From Struthio camelus (lineage: Eukaryota; Chordata; Aves; Struthioniformes; Struthionidae): a stretch of DNA of 64,000 nt. Location of the stretch: positions 5,298,068 through 5,362,067 of the forward strand of contig NC_090944.1 in NCBI RefSeq assembly GCF_040807025.1, in the 5' to 3' direction. A program made the position numbers and the translations under genes. Shown here piece by piece: positions 37,101 to 52,100 of the stretch. The notes under the pieces were generated by a model. The model saw only the letters and a program-made list of their open reading frames with translations. It searched no databases and was not told the origin of the DNA. Positions within the stretch are counted from its first letter, which is position 1; each line of letters opens with the position of its first letter.

Positions 37101-40100
37101 CCTAGCTCTCCTCAGCACCCCCACCACAAGCCCAGCACCCCCAACACAATGCCCAGATCCCCTCAGCAACCCCACCACAAGGCCCTGATCCCCTCTGCAC
37201 TCCCAAAACACATCCAGCACCTCAAAAACAAGCCCCTGATCCCGTCAGTACCCCCAATACAAGGCCCCGATCTCCTCAGCACCCCCAACACAATGCCCAG
37301 ATTTCCTCTGCACCACGGAAAAAAGGCCCAGCACCTCGAAAACATGGCCAGATCCCCTCAGCACCCCCACTACAAGCCCCGCACCTCCAAAACAATGCCC
37401 CGATCACCTCAGCACCCCCACAACAAGCCCTGCACCCCCAACGCAATGCCCAGATCCCCTCAGCACCCCGACCACAAGCCCAGCACCCCCAACACAATGC
37501 CCCGATCCCCTCAGCAACCCCAAAACAAGGCCCACATCCCCTCAGCAAACCCATTACAAGACCAGCTCCCCCGACACAAGGCCCACATCCCCTCAGCACC
37601 CCCAAAACAAGGCCCAGCAGCTCCAACACAACGCCCAGCTCCCCTCTGCACCCCCACAAAAATCCCAGCCCCCGCAACACAAGCCCAACACCTCCAAAAC
37701 AAGCCCAGATCCCCTCAACACTCCCACAAGCCCAACACAACAAACACACAGCCCAGATCCACACAGCAACCCCACAACAAGCCCAGCACCCGCAATACAA
37801 GGCCCTGACCACTCAGTACACCCAGGACAAGCCCAAGACCTCCAAAACAACGCCCAGCTCCCCTCTGCACCCCCACAAAAATCCCAGCCCCCGCAACACA
37901 AGCCCAACACCTCCAAAACAAGCCCAGATCCCCTCAACACTCCCACAAGCTCAACACAACAAACACACAGCCCAGATCCCCTCTGCACACCCATAACAGG
38001 CCCAACACCTCCAATACAAGCCCCAGATCCCCTCCGCACTCGCACAACACGCCCAGCACTCCCAACACAAAGCCCCGATCCCGTTCAGTACCCTCATGAC
38101 AAGACCAGCACCCCCAACACAACACCCAGATCCCCAAAAACAAGGCCCAGCACCTCCAACACAATGCCCAGCTCCCCTCTGCACCCCCAAAACAAGGCTA
38201 GCACCCTGCATGACAAGCCCAGCACCTCGAAAACAAGCCCATGATCCCCTCAGCACTCCCACAAGCCCAACACAACAAACACACGGCCCAGATCTCCTCT
38301 GCACCCCCAACACAAGGCCCAGCACTCCCAAGACAAGGCCCAGACCCCTCAGTACCCCTACGACAAACCCAGCATCTCCACCACAATGCCCAGATCCCGT
38401 CAGCACGTCCACGACAAGCCCAGCGCACCCAACACAAGCCCCAGATCCCCTCCGCACTCGCACAACACGCCCAGCACCCCCAACACAAGGCCTAGATCCC
38501 CTCAGCACCCTGCATCACAAGCCCAGCACCCCAAAAACAAGCCCCAGTTCCCCTCAGCACTCCCACACGCCCCACACAACAAACACACGGCCCAGATCCC
38601 CTCCGCACCCCCAAAACAAGGCCCTGATCCCATCTGCACTCCCAAAACAAGGCCCAGCACTCCCACAAGCCCAGCACCCCCAGTGCAAGACCTAGCTCTC
38701 CTCAGCACCCCCACCACAAGCCCAGCACCCCCAACACAATGCCCAGATCCCCTCAGCAACCCCACCACAAGGCCCTGATCCCCTCTGCACTCCCAAAACA
38801 CATCCAGCACCTCAAAAACAAGCCCCTGATCCCGTCAGTACCCCCAATACAAGGCCCCGATCTCCTCAGCACCCCCAACACAATGCCCAGATTTCCTCTG
38901 CACCACGGAAAAAAGGCCCAGCACCTCGAAAACATGGCCAGATCCCCTCAGCACCCCCACTACAAGCCCCGCACCTCCAAAACAATGCCCCGATCACCTC
39001 AGCACCCCCACAACAAGCCCTGCACCCCCAACGCAATGCCCAGATCCCCTCAGCACCCCGACCACAAGCCCAGCACCCCCAACACAATGCCCCGATCCCC
39101 TCAGCAACCCCAAAACAAGGCCCACATCCCCTCAGCAAACCCATTACAAGACCAGCTCCCCCGACACAAGGCCCACATCCCCTCAGCACCCCCAAAACAA
39201 GGCCCAGCAGCTCCAACACAACGCCCAGCTCCCCTCTGCACCCCCACAAAAATCCCAGCCCCCGCAACACAAGCCCAACACCTCCAAAACAAGCCCAGAT
39301 CCCCTCAACACTCCCACAAGCCCAACACAACAAACACACAGCCAAGATCCACACAGCAACCCCACAACAAGCCCAGCACCCGCAATACAAGGCCCTGACC
39401 ACTCAGTACACCCAGGACAAGCCCAAGACCTCCAAAACAACGCCCAGCTCCCCTCTGCACCCCCACAAAAATCCCAGCCCCCGCAACACAAGCCCAACAC
39501 CTCCAAAACAAGCCCAGATCCCCTCAACACTCCCACAAGCTCAACACAACAAACACACAGCCCAGATCCCCTCTGCACACCCATAACAGGCCCAACACCT
39601 CCAATACAAGCCCCAGATCCCCTCCGCACTCGCACAACACGCCCAGCACTCCCAACACAAAGCCCCGATCCCGTTCAGTACCCTCATGACAAGACCAGCA
39701 CCCCCAACACAACACCCAGATCCCCAAAAACAAGGCCCAGCACCTCCAACACAATGCCCAGCTCCCCTCTGCACCCCCAAAACAAGGCTAGCACCCTGCA
39801 TGACAAGCCCAGCACCTCGAAAACAAGCCCATGATCCCCTCAGCACTCCCACAAGCCCAACACAACAAACACACGGCCCAGATCTCCTCTGCACCCCCAA
39901 CACAAGGCCCAGCACTCCCAAGACAAGGCCCAGACCCCTCAGTACCCCTACGACAAGCCCAGCATCTCCACCACAATGCCCAGATCCCGTCAGCACGTCC
40001 ACGACAAGCCCAGCGCACCCAACACAAGCCCCAGATCCCCTCCGCACTCGCACAACACGCCCGGCACCCCCAACACAAGGCCTAGATCCCCTCAGCACCC

Positions 40101-43100
40101 TGCATCACAAGCCCAGCACCCCAAAAACAAGCCCCAGTTCCCCTCAGCACTCCCACACGCCCCACACAACAAACACACGGCCCAGATCCCCTCCGCACCC
40201 CCAAAACAAGGCCCTGATCCCATCTGCACTCCCAAAACAAGGCCCAGCACTCCCACAACAAGCCCAGCACCCCCAGTGCAAGACCTAGCTCTCCTCAGCA
40301 CCCCCGCCACAAGCCCAGCACCCCCAACACAATGCCCAGATCCCCTCAGCACCCCCACCACAAGGCCCTGATCCCCTCTGCACTCCCAAAACACATCCAG
40401 CACCTCAAAAACAAGCCCCTGATCCCGTCAGTACCCCCAATACAAGGCCCCGATCTCCTCAGCACCCCCAACACAATGCCCAGATTTCCTCTGCACCACG
40501 GAAAAAAGGCCCAGCACCTCGAAAACATGGCCAGATCCCCTCAGCACCCCCACTACAAGCCCCGCACCTCCAAAACAATGCCCCGATCACCTCAGCACCC
40601 CCACAACAAGTCCAGCACCCCCAACACAATGCCCCGATCACCTCAGCAACCCCAAAACAGGGCCCAGATCCCCTCAGCAAACCCATTACAAGACCAGCTC
40701 CCCCGACACAAGGCCCACATCCCCTCAGCACCCCCAAAACAAGGCCCAGCAGCTCCAACACAACGCCCAGCTCCCCTCTGCACCCCCACAAAAATCCCAG
40801 CCCCCGCAACACAAGCCCAACACCTCCAAAACAAGCCCAGATCCCCTCAACACTCCCACAAGCTCAACACAACAAACACACAGCCCAGATCCCCTCTGCA
40901 CACCCATAACAGGCCCAACACCTCCAATACAAGCCCCAGATCCCCTCCGCACTCGCACAACACGCCCAGCACTCCTAACACAAAGCCCCGATCCCGTTCA
41001 GTACCCTCATGACAAGACCAGCACCCCCAACACAACACCCAGATCCCCAAAAACAAGGCCCAGCACCTCCAACACAATGCCCAGCTCCCCTCTGCACCCC
41101 CAAAACAAGGCTAGCACCCTGCATGACAAGCCCAGCACCTCGAAAACAAGCCCATGATCCCCTCAGCACTCCCACAAGCCCAACACAACAAACACACGGC
41201 CCAGATCTCCTCTGCACCCCCAACACAAGGCCCAGCACTCCCAAGACAAGGCCCAGACCCCTCAGTACCCCTACGACAAACCCAGCATCTCCACCACAAT
41301 GCCCAGATCCCGTCAGCACGTCCACGACAAGCCCAGCGCACCCAACACAAGCCCCAGATCCCCTCCGCACTCGCACAACACGCCCAGCACCCCCAACACA
41401 AGGCCTAGATCCCCTCAGCACCCTGCATCACAAGCCCAGCACCCCAAAAACAAGCCCCAGTTCCCCTCAGCACTCCCACACGCCCCACACAACAAACACA
41501 CGGCCCAGATCCCCTCCGCACCCCCAAAACAAGGCCCTGATCCCATCTGCACTCCCAAAACAAGGCCCAGCACTCCCACAACAAGCCCAGCACCCCCAGT
41601 GCAAGACCTAGCTCCCCTCAGCACCCCCACCACAAGCCCAGCACCCCCAACACAATGCCCAGATCCCCTCAGCAACCCCACCACAAGGCCCTGATCCCCT
41701 CTGCACTCCCAAAACACATCCAGCACCTCAAAAACAAGCCCCTGATCCCGTCAGTACCCCCAATACAAGGCCCCGATCTCCTCAGCACCCCCAACACAAT
41801 GCCCAGATTTCCTCTGCACCACGGAAAAAAGGCCCAGCACCTCGAAAACATGGCCAGATCCCCTCAGCACCCCCACTACAAGCCCCGCACCTCCAAAACA
41901 ATGCCCCGATCACCTCAGCACCCCCACAACAAGCCCTGCACCCCCAACGCAATGCCCAGATCCGCTCAGCACCCCTACCACAAGTCCAGCACCCCCAACA
42001 CAATGCCCCGATCCCCTCAGCAACCCCAAAACAGGGCCCAGATCCCCTCAGCAAACCCATTACAAGACCAGCTCCCCCGACACAAGGCCCACATCCCCTC
42101 AGCACCCTCAAAACAAGGCCCAGCAGCTCCAACACAACGCCCAGCTCCCCTCTGCACCCCCACAAAAATCCCAGCCCCCGCAACACAAGCCCAACACCTC
42201 CAAAACAAGCCCAGATCCCCTCAACACTCCCACAAGCTCAACACAACAAACACACAGCCCAGATCCCCTCTGCACACCCATAACAGGCCCAACACCTCCA
42301 ATACAAGCCCCAGATCCCCTCCGCACTCGCACAACACGCCCAGCACTCCCAACACAAAGCCCCGATCCCGTTCAGTACCCTCATGACAAGACCAGCACCC
42401 CCAACACAACACCCAGATCCCCAAAAACAAGGCCCAGCACCTCCAACACAATGCCCAGCTCCCCTCTGCACCCCCAAAACAAGGCTAGCACCCTGCATGA
42501 CAAGCCCAGCACCTCGAAAACAAGCCCATGATCCCCTCAGCACTCCCACAAGCCCAACACAACAAACACACGGCCCAGATCTCCTCTGCACCCCCAACAC
42601 AAGGCCCAGCACTCCCAAGACAAGGCCCAGACCCCTCAGTACCCCTACGACAAGCCCAGCATCTCCACCACAATGCCCAGATCCCGTCAGCACGTCCACG
42701 ACAAGCCCAGCGCACCCAACACAAGCCCCAGATCCCCTCCGCACTCGCACAACACGCCCAGCACCCCCAACACAAGGCCTAGATCCCCTCAGCACCCTGC
42801 ATCACAAGCCCAGCACCCCAAAAACAAGCCCCAGTTCCCCTCAGCACTCCCACACGCCCCACACAACAAACACACGGCCCAGATCCCCTCCGCACCCCCA
42901 ACACAAGGCCCTGATCCCATCTGCACTCCCAAAACAAGGCCCAGCACTCCCACAACAAGCCCAGCACCCCCAGTGCAAGACCTAGCTCTCCTCAGCACCC
43001 CCACCACAAGCCCAGCACCCCCAACACAATGCCCAGATCCCCTCAGCAACCCCACCACAAGGCCCTGATCCCCTCTGCACTCCCAAAACACATCCAGCAC

Positions 43101-46100
43101 CTCAAAAACAAGCCCCTGATCCCATCAGTACCCCCAATACAAGGCCCCGATCTCCTCAGCACCCCCAACACAATGCCCAGATTTCCTCTGCACCACGGAA
43201 AAAAGGCCCAGCACCTCGAAAACATGGCCAGATCCCCTCAGCACCCCCACTACAAGCCCCGCACCTCCAAAACAATGCCCCGATCACCTCAGCACCCCCA
43301 CAACAAGCCCTGCACCCCCAACACAATGCCCCGATCCCCTCAGCAACCCCAAAACAGGGCCCACATCCCCTCAGCAAACCCATTACAAGACCAGCTCCCC
43401 CGACACAAGGCCCACATCCCCTCAGCACCCCCAAAACAAGGCCCAGCAGCTCCAACACAACGCCCAGCTCCCCTCTGCACCCCCACAAAAATCCCAGCCC
43501 CCGCAACACAAGCCCAACACCTCCAAAACAAGCCCAGATCCCCTCAACACTCCCACAAGCTCAACACAACAAACACACAGCCCAGATCCCCTCTGCACAC
43601 CCATAACAGGCCCAACACCTCCAATACAAGCCCCAGATCCCCTCCGCACTCGCACAACACGCCCAGCACTCCCAACACAAAGCCCCGATCCCGTTCAGTA
43701 CCCTCATGACAAGACCAGCACCCCCAACACAACACCCAGATCCCCAAAAACAAGGCCCAGCACCTCCAACACAATGCCCAGCTCCCCTCTGCACCCCCAA
43801 AACAAGGCTAGCACCCTGCATGACAAGCCCAGCACCTCGAAAACAAGCCCATGATCCCCTCAGCACTCCCACAAGCCCAACACAACAAACACACGGCCCA
43901 GATCTCCTCTGCACCCCCAACACAAGGCCCAGCACTCCCAAGACAAGGCCCAGACCCCTCAGTACCCCTACGACAAACCCAGCATCTCCACCACAATGCC
44001 CAGATCCCGTCAGCACGTCCACGACAAGCCCAGCGCACCCAACACAAGCCCCAGATCCCCTCCGCACTCGCACAACACGCCCAGCACCCCCAACACAAGG
44101 CCTAGATCCCCTCAGCACCCTGCATCACAAGCCCAGCACCCCAAAAACAAGCCCCAGTTCCCCTCAGCACTCCCACACGCCCCACACAACAAACACACGG
44201 CCCAGATCCCCTCCGCACCCCCAACACAAGGCCCTGATCCCATCTGCACTCCCAAAACAAGGCCCAGCACTCCCACAACAAGCCCAGCACCCCCAGTGCA
44301 AGACCTAGCTCTCCTCAGCACCCCCACCACAAGCCCAGCACCCCCAACACAATGCCCAGATCCCCTCAGCAACCCCACCACAAGGCCCTGATCCCCTCTG
44401 CACTCCCAAAACACATCCAGCACCTCAAAAACAAGCCCCTGATCCCGTCAGTACCCCCAATACAAGGCCCCGATCTCCTCAGCACCCCCAACACAATGCC
44501 CAGATTTCCTCTGCACCACGGAAAAAAGGCCCAGCACCTCGAAAACATGGCCAGATCCCCTCAGCACCCCCACTACAAGCCCCGCACCTCCAAAACAATG
44601 CCCCGATCACCTCAGCACCCCCACAACAAGCCCTGCACCCCCAACGCAATGCCCAGATCCGCTCAGCACCCCTACCACAAGTCCAGCACCCCCAACACAA
44701 TGCCCCGATCCCCTCAGCAACCCCAAAACAGGGCCCAGATCCCCTCAGCAAACCCATTACAAGACCAGCTCCCCCGACACAAGGCCCACATCCCCTCAGC
44801 ACCCTCAAAACAAGGCCCAGCAGCTCCAACACAACGCCCAGCTCCCCTCTGCACCCCCACAAAAATCCCAGCCCCCGCAACACAAGCCCAACACCTCCAA
44901 AACAAGCCCAGATCCCCTCAACACTCCCACAAGCTCAACACAACAAACACACAGCCCAGATCCCCTCTGCACACCCATAACAGGCCCAACACCTCCAATA
45001 CAAGCCCCAGATCCCCTCCGCACTCGCACAACACGCCCAGCACTCCCAACACAAAGCCCCGATCCCGTTCAGTACCCTCATGACAAGACCAGCACCCCCA
45101 ACACAACACCCAGATCCCCAAAAACAAGGCCCAGCACCTCCAACACAATGTCCAGCTCCCCTCTGCACCCCCAAAACAAGGCTAGCACCCTGCATGACAA
45201 GCCCAGCACCTCGAAAACAAGCCCATGATCCCCTCAGCACTCCCACAAGCCCAACACAACAAACACACGGCCCAGATCTCCTCTGCACCCCCAACACAAG
45301 GCCCAGCACTCCCAAGACAAGGCCCAGACCCCTCAGTACCCCTACGACAAGCCCAGCATCTCCACCACAATGCCCAGATCCCGTCAGCACGTCCACGACA
45401 AGCCCAGCGCACCCAACACAAGCCCCAGATCCCCTCCGCACTCGCACAACACGCCCAGCACCCCCAACACAAGGCCTAGATCCCCTCAGCACCCTGCATC
45501 ACAAGCCCAGCACCCCAAAAACAAGCCCCAGTTCCCCTCAGCACTCCCACACGCCCCACACAACAAACACACGGCCCAGATCCCCTCCGCACCCCCAAAA
45601 CAAGGCCCTGATCCCATCTGCACTCCCAAAACAAGGCCCAGCACTCCCACAACAAGCCCAGCACCCCCAGTGCAAGACCTAGCTCTCCTCAGCACCCCCA
45701 CCACAAGCCCAGCACCCCCAACACAATGCCCAGATCCCCTCAGCAACCCCACCACAAGGCCCTGATCCCCTCTGCACTCCCAAAACACATCCAGCACCTC
45801 AAAAACAAGCCCCTGATCCCCTCAGTACCCCCAATACAAGGCCCCGATCTCCTCAGCACCCCCAACACAATGCCCAGATTTCCTCTGCACCACGGAAAAA
45901 AGGCCCAGCACCTCGAAAACATGGCCAGATCCCCTCAGCACCCCCACTACAAGCCCCGCACCTCCAAAACAATGCCCCGATCACCTCAGCACCCCCACCA
46001 CAAGTCCAGCACCCCCAACACAATGCCCCGATCCCCTCAGCAACCCCAAAACAGGGCCCAGATCCCCTCAGCAAACCCATTACAAGACCAGCTCCCCCGA

Positions 46101-49100
46101 CACAAGGCCCACATCCCCTCAGCACCCCCAAAACAAGGCCCAGCAGCTCCAACACAACGCCCAGCTCCCCTCTGCACCCCCACAAAAATCCCAGCCCCCG
46201 CAACACAAGCCCAACACCTCCAAAACAAGCCCAGATCCCCTCAACACTCCCACAAGCTCAACACAACAAACACACAGCCCAGATCCCCTCTGCACACCCA
46301 TAACAGGCCCAACACCTCCAATACAAGCCCCAGATCCCCTCCGCACTCGCACAACACGCCCAGCACTCCCAACACAAAGCCCCGATCCCGTTCAGTACCC
46401 TCATGACAAGACCAGCACCCCCAACACAACACCCAGATCCCCAAAAACAAGGCCCAGCACCTCCAACACAATGCCCAGCTCCCCTCTGCACCCCCAAAAC
46501 AAGGCTAGCACCCTGCATGACAAGCCCAGCACCTCGAAAACAAGCCCATGATCCCCTCAGCACTCCCACAAGCCCAACACAACAAACACACGGCCCAGAT
46601 CTCCTCTGCACCCCCAACACAAGGCCCAGCACTCCCAAGACAAGGCCCAGACCCCTCAGTACCCCTACGACAAGCCCAGCATCTCCACCACAATGCCCAG
46701 ATCCCGTCAGCACGTCCACGACAAGCCCAGCGCACCCAACACAAGCCCCAGATCCCCTCCGCACTCGCACAACACGCCCAGCACCCCCAACACAAGGCCT
46801 AGATCCCCTCAGCACCCTGCATCACAAGCCCAGCACCCCAAAAACAAGCCCCAGTTCCCCTCAGCACTCCCACACGCCCCACACAACAAACACACGGCCC
46901 AGATCCCCTCCGCACCCCCAAAACAAGGCCCTGATCCCATCTGCACTCCCAAAACAAGGCCCAGCACTCCCACAACAAGCCCAGCACCCCCAGTGCAAGA
47001 CCTAGCTCTCCTCAGCACCCCCACCACAAGCCCAGCACCCCCAACACAATGCCCAGATCCCCTCAGCAACCCCACCACAAGGCCCTGATCCCCTCTGCAC
47101 TCCCAAAACACATCCAGCACCTCAAAAACAAGCCCCTGATCCCCTCAGTACCCCCAATACAAGGCCCCGATCTCCTCAGCACCCCCAACACAATGCCCAG
47201 ATTTCCTCTGCACCACGGAAAAAAGGCCCAGCACCTCGAAAACATGGCCAGATCCCCTCAGCACCCCCACTACAAGCCCCGCACCTCCAAAACAATGCCC
47301 CGATCACCTCAGCACCCCCACCACAAGTCCAGCACCCCCAACACAATGCCCCGATCCCCTCAGCAACCCCAAAACAGGGCCCAGATCCCCTCAGCAAACC
47401 CATTACAAGACCAGCTCCCCCGACACAAGGCCCACATCCCCTCAGCACCCCCAAAACAAGGCCCAGCAGCTCCAACACAACGCCCAGCTCCCCTCTGCAC
47501 CCCCACAAAAATCCCAGCCCCCGCAACACAAGCCCAACACCTCCAAAACAAGCCCAGATCCCCTCAACACTCCCACAAGCTCAACACAACAAACACACAG
47601 CCCAGATCCCCTCTGCACACCCATAACAGGCCCAACACCTCCAATACAAGCCCCAGATCCCCTCCGCACTCGCACAACACGCCCAGCACTCCCAACACAA
47701 AGCCCCGATCCCGTTCAGTACCCTCATGACAAGACCAGCACCCCCAACACAACACCCAGATCCCCAAAAACAAGGCCCAGCACCTCCAACACAATGCCCA
47801 GCTCCCCTCTGCACCCCCAAAACAAGGCTAGCACCCTGCATGACAAGCCCAGCACCTCGAAAACAAGCCCATGATCCCCTCAGCACTCCCACAAGCCCAA
47901 CACAACAAACACACGGCCCAGATCTCCTCTGCACCCCCAACACAAGGCCCAGCACTCCCAAGACAAGGCCCAGACCCCTCAGTACCCCTACGACAAGCCC
48001 AGCATCTCCACCACAATGCCCAGATCCCGTCAGCACGTCCACGACAAGCCCAGCGCACCCAACACAAGCCCCAGATCCCCTCCGCACTCGCACAACACGC
48101 CCAGCACCCCCAACACAAGGCCTAGATCCCCTCAGCACCCTGCATCACAAGCCCAGCACCCCAAAAACAAGCCCCAGTTCCCCTCAGCACTCCCACACGC
48201 CCCACACAACAAACACACGGCCCAGATCCCCTCCGCACCCCCAACACAAGGCCCTGATCCCATCTGCACTCCCAAAACAAGGCCCAGCACTCCCACAACA
48301 AGCCCAGCACCCCCAGTGCAAGACCTAGCTCTCCTCAGCACCCCCACCACAAGCCCAGCACCCCCAACACAATGCCCAGATCCCCTCAGCAACCCCACCA
48401 CAAGGCCCTGATCCCCTCTGCACTCCCAAAACACATCCAGCACCTCAAAAACAAGCCCCTGATCCCGTCAGTACCCCCAATACAAGGCCCCGATCTCCTC
48501 AGCACCCCCAACACAATGCCCAGATTTCCTTTGCACCACGGAAAAAAGGCCCAGCACCTCGAAAACATGGCCAGATCCCCTGAGCACCCCCACTACAAGC
48601 CCCGCACCTCCAAAACAATGCCCCGATCACCTCAGCACCCCCACAACAAGCCCTGCACCCCCAACGCAATGCCCAGATCCGCTCAGCACCCCTACCACAA
48701 GTCCAGCACCCCCAACACAATGCCCCGATCCCCTCAGCAACCCCAAAACAGGGCCCAGATCCCCTCAGCAAACCCATTACAAGACCAGCTCCCCCGACAC
48801 AAGGCCCACATCCCCTCAGCACCCTCAAAACAAGGCCCAGCAGCTCCAACACAACGCCCAGCTCCCCTCTGCACCCCCACAAAAATCCCAGCCCCCGCAA
48901 CACAAGCCCAACACCTCCAAAACAAGCCCAGATCCCCTCAACACTCCCACAAGCTCAACACAACACACAGCCCAGATCCCCTCTGCACACCCATAACAGG
49001 CCCAACACCTCCAATACAAGCCCCAGATCCCCTCCGCACTCGCACAACACGCCCAGCACTCCCAACACAAAGCCCCGATCCCGTTCAGTACCCTCATGAC

Positions 49101-52100
49101 AAGACCAGCACCCCCAACACAACACCCAGATCCCCAAAAACAAGGCCCAGCACCTCCAACACAATGTCCAGCTCCCCTCTGCACCCCCAAAACAAGGCTA
49201 GCACCCTGCATGACAAGCCCAGCACCTCGAAAACAAGCCCATGATCCCCTCAGCACTCCCACAAGCCCAACACAACAAACACACGGCCCAGATCTCCTCT
49301 GCACCCCCAACACAAGGCCCAGCACTCCCAAGACAAGGCCCAGACCCCTCAGTACCCCTACGACAAGCCCAGCATCTCCACCACAATGCCCAGATCCCGT
49401 CAGCACGTCCACGACAAGCCCAGCGCACCCAACACAAGCCCCAGATCCCCTCCGCACTCGCACAACACGCCCAGCACCCCCAACACAAGGCCTAGATCCC
49501 CTCAGCACCCTGCATCACAAGCCCAGCACCCCAAAAACAAGCCCCAGTTCCCCTCAGCACTCCCACACGCCCCACACAACAAACACACGGCCCAGATCCC
49601 CTCCGCACCCCCAAAACAAGGCCCTGATCCCATCTGCACTCCCAAAACAAGGCCCAGCACTCCCACAACAAGCCCAGCACCCCCAGTGCAAGACCTAGCT
49701 CTCCTCAGCACCCCCACCACAAGCCCAGCACCCCCAACACAATGCCCAGATCCCCTCAGCAACCCCACCACAAGGCCCTGATCCCCTCTGCACTCCCAAA
49801 ACACATCCAGCACCTCAAAAACAAGCCCCTGATCCCATCAGTACCCCCAATACAAGGCCCCGATCTCCTCAGCACCCCCAACACAATGCCCAGATTTCCT
49901 CTGCACCACGGAAAAAAGGCCCAGCACCTCGAAAACATGGCCAGATCCCCTCAGCACCCCCACTACAAGCCCCGCACCTCCAAAACAATGCCCCGATCAC
50001 CTCAGCACCCCCACCACAAGTCCAGCACCCCCAACACAATGCCCCGATCCCCTCAGCAACCCCAAAACAGGGCCCAGATCCCCTCAGCAAACCCATTACA
50101 AGACCAGCTCCCCCGACACAAGGCCCACATCCCCTCAGCACCCCCAAAACAAGGCCCAGCAGCTCCAACACAACGCCCAGCTCCCCTCTGCACCCCCACA
50201 AAAATCCCAGCCCCCGCAACACAAGCCCAACACCTCCAAAACAAGCCCAGATCCCCTCAACACTCCCACAAGCTCAACACAACAAACACACAGCCCAGAT
50301 CCCCTCTGCACACCCATAACAGGCCCAACACCTCCAATACAAGCCCCAGATCCCCTCCGCACTCGCACAACACGCCCAGCACTCCCAACACAAAGCCCCG
50401 ATCCCGTTCAGTACCCTCATGACAAGACCAGCACCCCCAACACAACACCCAGATCCCCAAAAACAAGGCCCAGCACCTCCAACACAATGCCCAGCTCCCC
50501 TCTGCACCCCCAAAACAAGGCTAGCACCCTGCATGACAAGCCCAGCACCTCGAAAACAAGCCCATGATCCCCTCAGCACTCCCACAAGCCCAACACAACA
50601 AACACACGGCCCAGATCTCCTCTGCACCCCCAACACAAGGCCCAGCACTCCCAAGACAAGGCCCAGACCCCTCAGTACCCCTACGACAAACCCAGCATCT
50701 CCACCACAATGCCCAGATCCCGTCAGCACTCCCACGACAAGCCCAGCGCACCCAACACAAGCCCCAGATCCCCTCCGCACTCGCACAACACGCCCAGCAC
50801 CCCCAACACAAGGCCTAGATCCCCTCAGCACCCTGCATCACAAGCCCAGCACCCCAAAAACAAGCCCCAGTTCCCCTCAGCACTCCCACACGCCCCACAC
50901 AACAAACACACGGCCCAGATCCCCTCCGCACCCCCAAAACAAGGCCCTGATCCCATCTGCACTCCCAAAACAAGGCCCAGCACTCCCACAACAAGCCCAG
51001 CACCCCCAGTGCAAGACCTAGCTCTCCTCAGCACCCCCACCACAAGCCCAGCACCCCCAACACAATGCCCAGATCCCCTCAGCAACCCCACCACAAGGCC
51101 CTGATCCCCTCTGCACTCCCAAAACACATCCAGCACCTCAAAAACAAGCCCCTGATCCCGTCAGTACCCCCAATACAAGGCCCCGATCTCCTCAGCACCC
51201 CCAACACAATGCCCAGATTTCCTCTGCACCACGGAAAAAAGGCCCAGCACCTCGAAAACAATGCCCCGATCACCTCAGCACCCCCACAACAAGCCCCGCA
51301 CCCCCAACGCAATGCCCAGATCCGCTCAGCACCCCTACCACAAGTCCAGCACCCCCAACACAATGCCCCGATCCCCTCAGCAACCCCAAAACAGGGCCCA
51401 GATCCCCTCAGCAAACCCATTACAAGACCAGCTCCCCCGACACAAGGCCCACATCCCCTCAGCACCCTCAAAACAAGGCCCAGCAGCTCCAACACAACGC
51501 CCAGCTCCCCTCTGCACTCCCACAAAAATCCCAGCCCCCGCAACACAAGCCCAACACCTCCAAAACAAGCCCAGATCCCCTCAACACTCCCACAAGCTCA
51601 ACACAACAAACACACAGCCCAGATCCCCTCTGCACACCCATAACAGGCCCAACACCTCCAATACAAGCCCCAGATCCTCTCCGCACTCGCACAACACGCC
51701 CAGCACTCCCAACACAAAGCCCCGATCCCGTTCAGTACCCTCATGACAAGACCAGCACCCCCAACACAACACCCAGATCCCCAAAAACAAGGCCCAGCAC
51801 CTCCAACACAATGCCCAGCTCCCCTCTGCACCCCCAAAACAAGGCTAGCACCCTGCATGACAAGCCCAGCACCTCGAAAACAAGCCCATGATCCCCTCAG
51901 CACTCCCACAAGCCCAACACAACAAACACACGGCCCAGATCTCCTCTGCACCCCCAACACAAGGCCCAGCACTCCCAAGACAAGGCCCAGACCCCTCAGT
52001 ACCCCTACGACAAACCCAGCATCTCCACCACAATGCCCAGATCCCGTCAGCACGTCCACGACAAGCCCAGCGCACCCAACACAAGCCCCAGATCCCCTCC